This document shows positions 1-9,567 of a DNA stretch of 64,000 nt, piece after piece. Position 1 is the first letter of the stretch. Each line of letters opens with the position of its first letter. The position numbers and the translations under genes were made by a program. The notes beneath the pieces were generated by a model. The model was not told the DNA's origin. It was given only the letters and a program-made list of their open reading frames with translations, and searched no databases. Source of the DNA: Lewinellaceae bacterium (GTDB lineage Bacteria; Bacteroidota; Bacteroidia; Chitinophagales; Saprospiraceae); the NCBI GenBank assembly GCA_020636405.1, contig JACJXW010000008.1, forward strand, positions 310,001 through 374,000. The letters run 5' to 3'.

Positions 1-315
1 TCCTTGCTTGAATTCCACTTCCAGGCAGGTGGGCTTGCCGGCGCAACTTTCGTCCAGTTTGAAGTGGAGGGCGCTATACTCGGGGTGATCCAATTCTTTC
101 TCCACCACAATATCATGCAGGTAATGTAATGCCCGGACGAGGTTGGATTTCCCCGAGCCATTGGCCCCGTAAATGGCGGCAGATTTCAGCAGGTCGACCT
201 GAGGAGTAGCATACACATGATGCTGGTGGGTGCGCAACTTGGAATAAGGGAACATGTTGAATTCCAGCTCTTCCGAGATGGACAGGAAGTTGGAGACGTT
301 GAAGCGGAGTAGCAT
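1..315 (-). CDS. AAA15/RloA-like ATPase, 5' part only
   Basis: The frame opens with ATG at 313-315 and stays open to base 1, so about 105 N-terminal residues are visible and the rest lies left of the window. It begins MLLRFNVSNFLSI, the usual start of RecF/OLD-like (AAA15, AAA_15/AAA_21) ATPases, and has a Walker A GANGSGKS at residues 50-57. Members of this family act in abortive infection or DNA-end sensing, usually with a TOPRIM or RloB partner. It continues the minus-strand BREX block, downstream of the HEPN gene. The partner cannot be seen, so the specific system is not assignable. Confidence 0.8.
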   Translation of the reverse strand, partial: MLLRFNVSNFLSISEELEFNMFPYSKLRTHQHHVYATPQVDLLKSAAIYGANGSGKSNLVRALHYLHDIVVEKELDHPEYSALHFKLDESCAGKPTCLEVEFKQG

Positions 316-413
316 GGCTCTGTTTTTGAGAAAAAACCTCTAAAAAAGAGAGATAAGCTATGCAATATACATGATTTCACTTAAAAATGCTAGGCAAAAG
401 AGATTTTTTCTCT

Positions 414-983
414 TTAATCGGGTTGGTGTCCAACAGACCCTTCGGCGGTTACCAGGTTATCAAGCAAAATTTGAGTAACCTCATAGGCTATCCGTACCAA
501 AAACTTGTTCCTTTCATATTGTTCAATGGGGGCATACTCCATTTTATTACCATGGAAAAGGTTATTCCTAACTTGCCTTACAATAGTCATTAAAGCATGA
601 AAGCCAGAAGCCGAGCCCCACTCATAGGAAAAATCTGTATCATCTTCCTCCAATTCTAACTCCTCCTCATCAAATAAACCAGCCCCATATCTTAAGAATT
701 TTGTAGCGTTGATCACAGTTAGGGTAGGAGCGTAGTTAGCATTCCGGCTCTTGCCTACGAATCGGGATTTAGCAAATTCTTTGGAGTTTATCTTTATTTC
801 ATCAACTTCCCAAAAGAATGCCCCATAGGTTCGCCAGAAATCATCAAACTTTCTTTCAGGAAACTTCTTATTCCAGAAAGCTTCCAACCATTCATAGTTC
901 TCGTGAAATCTTCGCCTTGTGTTGAGGTTCTCTTCATCTCCATTGAGGCGTGCCCTAAATTCTGCTATTTCTTGTGAAACCAT
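414..983 (-). CDS. HEPN-motif protein, putative RNase effector
   Basis: This 189-residue protein is not recognised as a named family, but residues 139-144 read R-N-N-L-F-H, followed by G. That matches the Rx4-6H motif of HEPN ribonucleases, with the common polar Asn after Arg. A run of acidic residues (105-117) precedes it. HEPN proteins are metal-independent RNases used as toxins or abortive-infection effectors. The gene lies 68 bases after the large NACHT-nuclease gene on the same strand, so the two could form one sensor/effector unit set inside the BREX locus. The HEPN assignment rests on the motif and its helical context only. Confidence 0.6.
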   Translation of the reverse strand: MVSQEIAEFRARLNGDEENLNTRRRFHENYEWLEAFWNKKFPERKFDDFWRTYGAFFWEVDEIKINSKEFAKSRFVGKSRNANYAPTLTVINATKFLRYGAGLFDEEELELEEDDTDFSYEWGSASGFHALMTIVRQVRNNLFHGNKMEYAPIEQYERNKFLVRIAYEVTQILLDNLVTAEGSVGHQPD

Positions 984-1051
984 ATGTATTTAATCAGGTT
1001 AATTAAAAAGGTTTGGATCGAGCCCCCCAAAACAAGATTCCGTTTTACCCT

Positions 1052-4000
1052 CTATTCTTCTTCGTCCTTATCTAGCCGCTCCAATGTATTGACAGTACAA
1101 TCGATGAAATCCGGAATAATCAACCCTTCAACATCTTTGTATTCTTCCCTCAAGTCATAAAAATGCTTATCGTGGTCGATCTTTTGTACCTTGAATATTA
1201 GGTAAATGCCATAATCTGCATTTTGAGATTCTATATATTGGCGAAGTTTGTTTTTGTATGGCCTTCTTTCCTTTGGGGTGCGAATTTCTCGGTTGTGGAG
1301 TAACTTAATCTCTATAATAATAGGCTTGACAAAGCCGTATTGAATAACGAAATCCAAACGCTTGTCATCATATAACTGAGGTTCTCTGTAAATATCAGTT
1401 GCCCGGAGCCCCTTTTTCAGCAGTGCATTTTCCAACTGAACTGACAAAACTTTCTGAATGTGGTCTTCATTTGGATAACCCTTCCTAAAGGTTTTTCTAC
1501 CATCAGAATTTGTTGTCAAATATTCTACCATACGATAGAATCCTTCTTGGTATACAAACCGTTGTATATCTTCATCGATAATTTTCTGCAGCAGAATCAG
1601 GAGATCCCTGGAATTGTAAATTGGCAGGTAGATTTCCTCCTTTATTTGGTTGTATTTATTTATACAGAATTGGATGGACCTCGGTTTGTCATAAATCTTT
1701 GCGTATTCCAGTTCAAGCTGCAGTCGGTATTGATCAAAAAAATGCTTGACGTTTTTGAATCTCTTTTGATCGATGAAATCAAACAAACCCAATAAAAAGC
1801 CATATCCTCCTGACTTCTCCTTCATGCCAAGGAAAAATTCGAATACAATTTTGAAGAGGTAGTCGCAATACTGCCGAAATTCCGGGTTTTCTTCGATCTT
1901 TTGGAAAGAGAATTCAAGCAAGTCGTAAAAATGGTTCACATATTTTTCATCCTGAAGGCTGATAAGAGACTTGGGAGAATACTGCCACCCCCATCCCGTA
2001 TGCCAGTCAGGATATCCCCAACCGATCTGTCCTGAGGCATAATCTTCCTCCTTAACCGGGCGAATGCTCTCCTTTATTTTTGTAAATCTCCACTCAATAG
2101 CTTTATCATCGTGGAATTCAGAGATTAGGGTTCCATTTGCTATTATTCCAATATCTCTGAGCGTCTGGTTTGGCTGATCTTTATAATTTTTGAAAACGGT
2201 TTCCAGATACTCTTTCTCGGGAAAAGTGCTGGCCAGAATCTTAAAGACCTGCATTCGGCTATGGTCCCAGATTTTCTCATCATCGACCAATTCCTTTAGA
2301 AAAGGGGTGAGCTTCTCTAACCGGTAAAATTGGACAACCTTTGCAAACCCAACCGGGCTAATTCGGAGGTAATCATCTTGCCTGCTTTCCAAAAGTTGAA
2401 CCAAATAGTCTTCTTCTTTGGGAGTAATGGAGCCTAATAATTTAATCACTCCGCTTCTTGGGGCGTCATCCGTATTATTGTCAAATTGCAGAGGCAGGAA
2501 ACCCAGCAAGTGTTTTCTCGAGATCTTTATCTCATTATTCAGGCCCAAGGCCTCAGCCACTTTTAAATAGGTTTCAAAACTTCCAACATCAAAATTCAGT
2601 CGATAGGACATGGTAGTGGCATCTTTTTTCTCTGCTTCGGCAGTTGTTTTAGCTGGATCTATTTTAGGCAGCCTCTCCTTTAATTTTTCTTTTAGCCTTT
2701 TTATTTCCTTTTTGGACGCATGCTTTTCTATTACTTTTTGATGGTTTAGAAAGTATTTGAATACATCAAGGATGATATACTTTGGGGCAGGTTCAAGCAT
2801 CCGCTGGAAATCACTATAGATTTTTTTTTCTCTCTTTTCATTATGATTTTCATGGGACATATTTTTAGGAGGTTTTTCCCATCTTTCGTAATGCTCGCCT
2901 AAATACTTCCTTCCTATTTCATACACATGTTTTTGCTTAGTTTTACCAGATTTATAAAGGTGAATAAATAATTGCTGAGCCAGGTTGAAACCCATGCCAG
3001 GGTTTTTTTTCAGAAAACTCTTAATAAATTGTTCAGTATTATCCGGGGTTAAAATTTTTAGCAATGAGTTTTCATAGTTGTAAATTAAATGTTCATCTGC
3101 AATGGCAACAAGTTCACCTACGATGTCATTGTATTGTTTGCCTAGAACTTCGATTAACTTACCTTCAAATTCTAACTTACCTTCTACTGACTCAAAATCC
3201 CTAGAGAGTAGTTTTTTAAGTATTCCGATAAGTAGTTCTTTAATTTGTTCGTCCCAATTTAATTCTATCCTTTTGAAAAGATTGTCATAAGCGTACAAAT
3301 GCGAACTCCTCGATTTATCAATATATTTAGATAATAAATCAGTCTTAGATTTAAAATCTCTAAGGACTTTTTTCAATTGCCGATTCTCCGTGATGCTATT
3401 GATCCCATCCACTGCAATTTGGTTGTCCTCATCTAGTAGTGAAGTGAAGAAAATTTTTATCGAAAAGTTCGAATTTGGGTCGATATGAATACACCCTTTC
3501 ACATACTCCTGCCTCACACTTGGTTTACCATTGTCAAATACTTTTTTTATTTCTCTTAATATTTTTAAGCTTTTAAAACTGGACAAACAAGATGTTGCAA
3601 TTATTTTAATGTGTTGATGTTTTTCCTGAGCAACAAGTTCAACTAATTGTTTTTTCCATCTTTTCTCTTCTTCGTCATTAAGCAGTTTTTTTTGAATCAG
3701 TACCCGGATAATGGCCAATTGGTTGAATAATTTCCTGGCACTATCTTCACCATCGAGTGTAGTGGTTTTCTCTACCAATGCATAATTGGAAGGTTGATAA
3801 TACTGTCCCAAATCGACTTGCTGATGGGTAACATATCCTCCAGGGCGATTTTGGGTATAGTTAAAAACGTCCTCAAAGATCTTTGCCTTATCTTTAGAGG
3901 ATATTTCTTCCGGATCTACACCTGAAAGTAGCCCCCAATAGGCGTTTTCTACCTGCCGGCCTTTTCTCTGATTCAGGAACTCCACAATCGGTAAAACAAT

Positions 4001-5191
4001 ACCGGGGTTAATTTCCACCAGGTATCGCAGTACGTCGTACCAGTTGGGATAAAAAATTCCAAAATCTGGTTGAACTACAAAATCGAATACAGCTTGTGGG
4101 TTGGAAGCAATCCGGTTCAATTTTTTAGCAGCCAGGTATTCCTGAAATTCTGTATTGTTAAACTCCAGGTATTCAACCTCTTTTTCTAAACGTTGCTGCA
4201 ATACACGTTTAAAAAAAGTATCGATATCGCAGACGTTTAAAAAGACCAGGTTGACATTAGAATTGATTCCGTCAAGGAACGTGATAAATTCCTCTTTAGT
4301 TATGGAGTTGACCTGATATATTTCCATGGTCAGCGCCAACTTCTCCAGCACTCGTTTTGTAATTTCCTTTTCATTCTGAGGTATGACACGGTTTGTTCCC
4401 TCTTTTTCTTTGATTGCTTCTTCGAGCCTTATGTAAATAAAGCGCTCGAAGAAATCTATCCTTTTCCATTGTTTAAGCTGTTCCTCATCGACTTCCTTTC
4501 GCTCGATCAATTTCACAACTGCTTCCAAATATCTCGGTATACTTAAAATTGAAACGCTATCCCTAATCGGCCTTGCCCTTTCCACTACAGCAGAGATCAG
4601 GTCTTCGTCTTCAATCCCGGCGCCTTTTACATAACTCCTGATCATGTCGTATGCAAAAGGCGCAATTTTAATGAATTGAAAACCTTGAAATAAAAGAAAT
4701 TTTGATTTGTTATTGGCCGCATCGTGTTGCCGGCATGAAATCAAGACAGAAACTTCGGGATGTATCTCACAAAACTCTTGGAGCTGCCGGATGATAGAAT
4801 GATAGTGGTCATATCGGACTTCATCGAGGGCATCAAAACAGTAGAGGTTTACCTTGTCTTCATAGGACTTCAAAATTGCCTCGGGGGAGGTTTGTGCTTT
4901 TAATTCAATAAACTTTGCCTCAACTCCCTTTTCGGCAGATTGCTTATAAACCTGTTTCAATAATTCGGACTTACCGTAACCCGGATCTGCGAGAATAAAT
5001 GCTCTGGTTTTTTCTTCAATGATGGACGCTACAGTTGGAAGGGCCACACTTTCATCAAAAATGCCTCTGAGGCTGAAGCCCGAAGGATCAGCCTCTAACA
5101 GGCCGTCTAAACTTTTGAAAGTTTCCAGAGAAGGTTCAATATAATGCTCGGCAAATTTGATCTCCATGCTAACCACATTTGGACATCCCAT
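1052..5191 (-). CDS. NACHT/STAND NTPase with C-terminal PD-(D/E)XK nuclease
   Basis: A 1379-residue protein. The N-terminal NTPase has a Walker A ADPGYGKS at residues 68-75 and a Walker B FDALDEV near 119-125, typical of NACHT-like STAND ATPases. The long middle is helical and probably a sensor or repeat region. The C-terminus carries RLDF (Asp 1280) and then IEIKLL (Glu 1294, Lys 1296), plus a later LRQY, the D-x(n)-ExK pattern of PD-(D/E)XK nucleases. Such proteins resemble Avs-type antiviral NTPases, but with the nuclease at the C-terminus. A second ATG lies 8 codons in (5167) and could be the true start. It follows pglX by 12 bases in the same direction. Confidence 0.75.
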   Translation of the reverse strand: MGCPNVVSMEIKFAEHYIEPSLETFKSLDGLLEADPSGFSLRGIFDESVALPTVASIIEEKTRAFILADPGYGKSELLKQVYKQSAEKGVEAKFIELKAQTSPEAILKSYEDKVNLYCFDALDEVRYDHYHSIIRQLQEFCEIHPEVSVLISCRQHDAANNKSKFLLFQGFQFIKIAPFAYDMIRSYVKGAGIEDEDLISAVVERARPIRDSVSILSIPRYLEAVVKLIERKEVDEEQLKQWKRIDFFERFIYIRLEEAIKEKEGTNRVIPQNEKEITKRVLEKLALTMEIYQVNSITKEEFITFLDGINSNVNLVFLNVCDIDTFFKRVLQQRLEKEVEYLEFNNTEFQEYLAAKKLNRIASNPQAVFDFVVQPDFGIFYPNWYDVLRYLVEINPGIVLPIVEFLNQRKGRQVENAYWGLLSGVDPEEISSKDKAKIFEDVFNYTQNRPGGYVTHQQVDLGQYYQPSNYALVEKTTTLDGEDSARKLFNQLAIIRVLIQKKLLNDEEEKRWKKQLVELVAQEKHQHIKIIATSCLSSFKSLKILREIKKVFDNGKPSVRQEYVKGCIHIDPNSNFSIKIFFTSLLDEDNQIAVDGINSITENRQLKKVLRDFKSKTDLLSKYIDKSRSSHLYAYDNLFKRIELNWDEQIKELLIGILKKLLSRDFESVEGKLEFEGKLIEVLGKQYNDIVGELVAIADEHLIYNYENSLLKILTPDNTEQFIKSFLKKNPGMGFNLAQQLFIHLYKSGKTKQKHVYEIGRKYLGEHYERWEKPPKNMSHENHNEKREKKIYSDFQRMLEPAPKYIILDVFKYFLNHQKVIEKHASKKEIKRLKEKLKERLPKIDPAKTTAEAEKKDATTMSYRLNFDVGSFETYLKVAEALGLNNEIKISRKHLLGFLPLQFDNNTDDAPRSGVIKLLGSITPKEEDYLVQLLESRQDDYLRISPVGFAKVVQFYRLEKLTPFLKELVDDEKIWDHSRMQVFKILASTFPEKEYLETVFKNYKDQPNQTLRDIGIIANGTLISEFHDDKAIEWRFTKIKESIRPVKEEDYASGQIGWGYPDWHTGWGWQYSPKSLISLQDEKYVNHFYDLLEFSFQKIEENPEFRQYCDYLFKIVFEFFLGMKEKSGGYGFLLGLFDFIDQKRFKNVKHFFDQYRLQLELEYAKIYDKPRSIQFCINKYNQIKEEIYLPIYNSRDLLILLQKIIDEDIQRFVYQEGFYRMVEYLTTNSDGRKTFRKGYPNEDHIQKVLSVQLENALLKKGLRATDIYREPQLYDDKRLDFVIQYGFVKPIIIEIKLLHNREIRTPKERRPYKNKLRQYIESQNADYGIYLIFKVQKIDHDKHFYDLREEYKDVEGLIIPDFIDCTVNTLERLDKDEEE

Positions 5192-5203
5192 AAAAATTTT
5201 TCC

Positions 5204-8200
5204 CTACTCCCACTCAAACCCCACCCACTCAAACCCCTTCACCTTCTTCCGCGCCTTGGCGTCATTCAGCCCCGGCACCGTCAGCACCGCGTCGCCCATC
5301 CGGTTGTAGTTGACCAGCACCCCATCGTCCAGGTCCAGGGGGAGTTTGCGGGCGGCCAGGGGGTAGAGGATGTTCCGCTCGTAGGTGCGCGCGTCCTCCA
5401 GCATGGCGTCGATCTTGTCGATCTCCTTCTGCGCCAGGTTTTTGTCGCGCGCCGAGATGTCCGCCTTCAGGGTGAGGGCCACCAGGGTGGACCGCTGCGC
5501 TTCCAGCTTGCGGATAAACTCCCGCAGGTAGTCGTTGAGCAGCTTGCTCACCGTATCGGGGCGGTAACGGTGCAGGTACACCAGCGCCTGAAAGTGCTTG
5601 CCCGGTGAACTGAACAGCCAGTAGATGGGCCGCTTCTTGTAGCGCTTGAGGTGGCCTTTGTAAAATTCCCGCACAAAGTAGCTGCGGATATCCAGGCCCA
5701 GTGCCTCTTCCACAAAGCGCAGGTTCTCCTCGAAGTGCGCCTCCCCGAAAGCGGCCTTCAGGAAAGCCCGGAAACGGCCTACAACGTCGTCGGTGAAGTA
5801 GTCTTCCGCCAGCAGAGGGATGATGCCGTCGTCGTCGGGTAGGAATGTAGTGGGGGGTGGATAGTGGGGAGTGCTTAGAGCCGGGCTTTGAGGGTGTGCA
5901 GCATTTTTGCTATTTCGGTCAGCAGGCCGAGAATCTGAGTTGCTGTCCCTTCGTCCAGATAGTTCAACCTCATCGCCACCAGGATCTGCGTTTCCACTTC
6001 CGCTCTCGACCCCTGAGCGATCGACAGGAAGTGCTGAAATTCCTTCGTCGATTGGCGCGCCTGTCCCTCCGCTATGTTGCTCGGAATGCTGACCGCTGCC
6101 CTCCTCAGTTGGCTGGCCAGCCCGTAGGCCTCCTCCTTCGGAAACTGTTTCGTCGTCTGATATACCTGTTCCACCAGGTCCATCGACTTCTGCCATACGA
6201 TCAGCTCCTTGAAGTTCCTCACTTTCATATTGATTAGTGTTTAGTGGCAAGTGTGTAGTGTTTAGTTGGGGTTCCTCACTACCCACTACCCACTGCTCAC
6301 TACCCACTTTCCCAAAATACTCCTCCAGCCCCTCTCCCTGATCCGCCAGTATCAACCCCTCCTTCTCCAAACTATACCGCCCCATCATACAACCCACCGC
6401 ATAGCTCACCAGCTGCGCCAGCACTTCTTTTTTATCAAACACCAGCGCATTTTTCACAAACGCAAACCGCTCCTCACTTCCGATTATGGACTGTGGGGCG
6501 TCAGATTTATTTAGTTGTTTTGTACTTTTTTTCAGTGCCTTCCGGTCCAATTCATCCTTTAGGATGGTGATGTCCTCCAGCGCCACCTCGGGCGTCAGCT
6601 CCTCTTCCAGGCCGTAAATGCCGATGAAAATGCGGTTGAGCGCTTCCTCGTTGGTGTGGAGCTGGGCGAATTGTTGGCGCCAGTGTTGTTCGTACCGGGC
6701 GTAGGCTTTTTCGATTTTAGTGGATAGTGAGTAGTGAGCAGTAGGTAGTTGCCGCTCTTCTCCATCATTACCATCCACTTCCCACTCCCCACTATCCACT
6801 ATCAACGGATTGCGCTGAAAATCCCAGGAGGTTTCGTGGGAGTCCCATTCGGATTGGGAAATGGAAATCAATTCTAAGGTCATTTTTTTAAAATTAATTT
6901 CCTTTGGTTGTTCAACAAGGGGGATTTTTTTTATTTCGCCGATACCGTAGTTAAGTGTTGGACTTAGAAGACTGAGGAGGTGTTTGGCAACGATTGAATT
7001 TAATATTAGATGTACATAATATTTATTTTTTGATTGATCTTTCTCAAAGATGCACATTGAGGCGCTCGTAAATGCAAAACCATTAGCGTAATACCTGACT
7101 CCAAGAGTTCCTGAAATTGCAGTCCACGTAATACCTTCTTTAAAAAAGAAGTCAGTACTAATTATATATCTTGACCAATGATCTCCGATTTGTTCAGTTA
7201 TTCTTTTTTTAGCTTCTTCTCCATTATTCAACCAATTGACCACATGATTTTGATTTCCATACCATTTCCTAAATTCTCCTCCATGTAGACATGGATACCA
7301 TTTATGGGTATTTGTTTTTTCAGGGCTTGAAGTATTTTTGCCAATTTTAGAATGATCTACTTCGCTCCACAGTCTCAGAAAGCGACTGTTATCACCGATT
7401 GCCATCCCTTTTTTGGCATAAAAAGAATCTACAATACTACTATTTTCAAATGCTTTAAGTCCATCAATACTAGCCCAATAACCAATTGGTCGCCCTGGAA
7501 TCTTTGTGAAATTATTTTGATCGGTTTTGTAACGCCAACTACAACTTGGATTTTGAATGGCATAAATTGTTTTTTTCATCTTTAACTCTGAATCACCAAA
7601 ATCTACTAGCCGAAGATAAGTGCCGTTTCTATCAAGAGTGATTTTTCTTAGAACAAAAGCCGTATTCTGAACAATTTCACCTCCAATTTCTGGAAATGCT
7701 CTTGGCCCCAAATGTGCCATATTTTCAATAAAGGTGTCCTCAATTATGTGTTTTCTCAACTTCTCATAGCTACTCAAAAACATCCATACTTGCTGATTTA
7801 TCATACCCATGAACCCTTTGAAAATAATTAGTGCAAGGCAACGCTCCATAAAAACAGCAAATAGATCACCTTTGGATAAAGGAAATTTATTACTGACAAA
7901 TCCTTTAAGTTCCTTATTCATCCCCCCACTCCCCATATACGGCGGATTCGCCACCACACAATGGTACTTGGGCAGCAGAAAATCAGCTTGTTTAAGTGCC
8001 AACATCACCTTTAGATGCGTTTGGTTGAGGAAGATATCCTCCTGGAATTGTCCCTCTCCTTCACTTTCCCCAGCGGAGGACAGTGCGTTCAAAAATTGTT
8101 TGAGTTCCGTTTCAGAAGCAACCTCCGGCTGGATCAGAGCGCCGAAGTTTTTCGCCTGCTCGAATTGCCTCAGGGTTGCCTTTAGTTCCCCCCTCTTTTT

Positions 8201-9433
8201 CTCCCCCCAGGGGGAGGCCTCCTGGCTCATGGCGACTGCGTTGAGGTAAGCCTCCAGTTCCTCCTCCGAAAAGTGGATATTTTGCAGGCTGATCACCTGC
8301 GGTTGTACAGGTTCCCGGCGGAAGAAGCGGCGGCTGTGGGCGCGGGCTTTCATCATCAGGGCGAAGGCCGCCAGGGAAGCAGCCCGGTCGTCGATCTCGA
8401 TGCCGTAGAGGTTGTGTTGGAGGATGAGGCCGGGGATCTCGCTCGGGGTATAGCCCTGTTCTTCATACATCAGTGCCAGCAGGTCGAAAGCGTACACCAG
8501 GATGTGGCCGCTGCCGCAGGCGGGGTCGCAGAAATTGATGTCTTCCAGGCGGGCGATGCGGAGGAAGTCCTCACCCGCGCCCCCGGCCCCTGAAGGGGTG
8601 CTTCCTCCCGCGCCCTCCTCTTCCGGCGATTCCACGTAGTATTTCATGTGCGCCTTCAGCCGGGAGTTGGGGAAGTTTTGCAGGTAGAGCCGGCCGAGCG
8701 AATTTTCCACCAGGTAGCGCACGATCCAGTGGGGGGTGAACAGTTGGGTGGCGGCGGGAATGTTGTCGGGGGTGATCTTCACATTTTTGGCCAGGGCGGC
8801 GAAGACCTCATCCTTCTTCTCAGAGATGTAGAACTGATACAACCACCCGATCACCTCCACATTTTTGCAGTCCTCCTCGGTCATCCCTTCCCGGATCAGG
8901 GTCACGATGCTGTGTTCACTCAGCACATCATCGGGCATCAGCAGTTCGGTATAGTCCTGAATGCGCTGAAACATAAAGGGCATGACGGCGTGCCAGCGGT
9001 TGCACTCAGCCACCAGCAACATCTGATAGGCCTCATTCTGAGGGTTGCCCGAAGGCAGTTTGCCGTCGATCAAGCCGAAGAGGCGCTGGCGGTCCAGTTG
9101 CAGTTCCTCGTCCACATTGCCCTCTTTGGCCTCCTGCAGGATCTCCGGGAGGGTATCGCCCGAGGCGGGGCTCACCACCCGCAGGCGGGTATAACCGTTG
9201 GCGTCCATAAAGCGCAGCGCCATGAAGCGGTTGAACCAGGTGTAGGCCACCTCTTCGATGAGGGCGGCTTTGCCCTTTTCCTTAAGCCTTTTCTTCAGCT
9301 GATCGATCTGCCGTTCCTTTTCTCGGAAGGCTATGCTGTCGGTATGCAGCACCTGTTCCAGTTTGGTGCTGACCTGTCCGATGAGGTGGCGGCGGGCCTC
9401 GCGGGCGAATTTTTTGAGCGCGGAGGTATTCAT
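5204..9433 (-). CDS. pglX: BREX adenine-specific DNA methyltransferase PglX
   Basis: PglX is the BREX N6-adenine methyltransferase that marks host DNA and is also needed for phage exclusion. The start at 9433 (MNTSALKKFAREAR) matches the family better than an upstream in-frame ATG at 9538. The SAM-binding motif DPACGSGHI is near residue 303 and the catalytic NPPY near residue 496. The protein is about 1409 residues, longer than the usual roughly 1200. The excess is a Gly/Ser/Glu-rich tract near residues 1045-1195 that coincides with a nested four-helix-bundle gene in another frame, plus a shorter repeat insertion at 6718-6808. The C-terminal part regains normal sequence. Whether the enlarged protein is active cannot be judged from sequence. 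Confidence 0.9.
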   Translation of the reverse strand: MNTSALKKFAREARRHLIGQVSTKLEQVLHTDSIAFREKERQIDQLKKRLKEKGKAALIEEVAYTWFNRFMALRFMDANGYTRLRVVSPASGDTLPEILQEAKEGNVDEELQLDRQRLFGLIDGKLPSGNPQNEAYQMLLVAECNRWHAVMPFMFQRIQDYTELLMPDDVLSEHSIVTLIREGMTEEDCKNVEVIGWLYQFYISEKKDEVFAALAKNVKITPDNIPAATQLFTPHWIVRYLVENSLGRLYLQNFPNSRLKAHMKYYVESPEEEGAGGSTPSGAGGAGEDFLRIARLEDINFCDPACGSGHILVYAFDLLALMYEEQGYTPSEIPGLILQHNLYGIEIDDRAASLAAFALMMKARAHSRRFFRREPVQPQVISLQNIHFSEEELEAYLNAVAMSQEASPWGEKKRGELKATLRQFEQAKNFGALIQPEVASETELKQFLNALSSAGESEGEGQFQEDIFLNQTHLKVMLALKQADFLLPKYHCVVANPPYMGSGGMNKELKGFVSNKFPLSKGDLFAVFMERCLALIIFKGFMGMINQQVWMFLSSYEKLRKHIIEDTFIENMAHLGPRAFPEIGGEIVQNTAFVLRKITLDRNGTYLRLVDFGDSELKMKKTIYAIQNPSCSWRYKTDQNNFTKIPGRPIGYWASIDGLKAFENSSIVDSFYAKKGMAIGDNSRFLRLWSEVDHSKIGKNTSSPEKTNTHKWYPCLHGGEFRKWYGNQNHVVNWLNNGEEAKKRITEQIGDHWSRYIISTDFFFKEGITWTAISGTLGVRYYANGFAFTSASMCIFEKDQSKNKYYVHLILNSIVAKHLLSLLSPTLNYGIGEIKKIPLVEQPKEINFKKMTLELISISQSEWDSHETSWDFQRNPLIVDSGEWEVDGNDGEERQLPTAHYSLSTKIEKAYARYEQHWRQQFAQLHTNEEALNRIFIGIYGLEEELTPEVALEDITILKDELDRKALKKSTKQLNKSDAPQSIIGSEERFAFVKNALVFDKKEVLAQLVSYAVGCMMGRYSLEKEGLILADQGEGLEEYFGKVGSEQWVVGSEEPQLNTTHLPLNTNQYESEELQGADRMAEVDGPGGTGISDDETVSEGGGLRAGQPTEEGSGQHSEQHSGGTGAPIDEGISALPVDRSGVESGSGNADPGGDEVELSGRRDSNSDSRPADRNSKNAAHPQSPALSTPHYPPPTTFLPDDDGIIPLLAEDYFTDDVVGRFRAFLKAAFGEAHFEENLRFVEEALGLDIRSYFVREFYKGHLKRYKKRPIYWLFSSPGKHFQALVYLHRYRPDTVSKLLNDYLREFIRKLEAQRSTLVALTLKADISARDKNLAQKEIDKIDAMLEDARTYERNILYPLAARKLPLDLDDGVLVNYNRMGDAVLTVPGLNDAKARKKVKGFEWVGFEWE
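5847..5878. repeat. TAGTGG-type short repeats, one border of the nested insert
   Basis: A G-rich tract of TAGTGG/ATAGTGGGGAGTG units lies at the 3' border of the nested four-helix-bundle ORF. Its complement (CACTA, CCCACT) makes up the opposite border at 6229-6315, so the insert has loosely inverted ends. Confidence 0.7.
5875..6228 (-). CDS. S23-type four-helix-bundle protein nested inside pglX
   Basis: A 117-residue ORF starts MKVRNFKELIVWQKSMDLV and contains the hallmark SIPSNIAEG (residues 48-56), which identifies the four-helix-bundle (S23/IVS) family. First known from intervening sequences of 23S rRNA genes, these proteins have no settled function. The ORF is on the same strand as pglX but in a different frame, wholly inside it; pglX reads through the segment as low-complexity residues. 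Both flanks carry TAGTGG/CCACTA-type short repeats (5847-5878 and 6229-6315). This looks like an inserted IVS-like cassette whose length keeps pglX open. Confidence 0.85.
   Translation of the reverse strand: MKVRNFKELIVWQKSMDLVEQVYQTTKQFPKEEAYGLASQLRRAAVSIPSNIAEGQARQSTKEFQHFLSIAQGSRAEVETQILVAMRLNYLDEGTATQILGLLTEIAKMLHTLKARL
6229..6315. repeat. CACTACCCACT-type short repeats, other border of the nested insert
   Basis: The tract contains tagtgtttagtgg, then several CACTACCCACT units around 6276-6306. It sits directly upstream of the four-helix-bundle start codon and inside the pglX frame, where it is read as a linker. Confidence 0.7.
6718..6808. repeat. Second TAGTGGATAGTG/CACTATCCACTA palindrome inside pglX
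   Basis: TAGTGGATAGTGAGTAGTGAG at the left is mirrored by CCCCACTATCCACTATC at the right, enclosing about 50 bases without an ORF. It is the same repeat family as the nested gene's borders and adds an in-frame hydrophilic stretch of about 30 residues to PglX. It may be an empty or decayed copy of the same type of insert. Confidence 0.7.
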
Positions 9434-9567
9434 GTCCTTTTTTAATCTTCTTTTGGATTTGTAAATGGCCGGGGTTCCGGGAAAGGTAAATTTTTTCCCG
9501 GAATATTTTGCGCTGCGGCCGTCATTTAGCGAAGGCACTTTACGATAGCCTGGTTGTTTTGCTGCCT

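Noticed and set aside
8648..9445. 265-codon plus-strand ORF opposite the pglX N-terminus
   Set aside because: The PglX frame is conserved and contains the methyltransferase start; the opposite ORF has no recognisable features.
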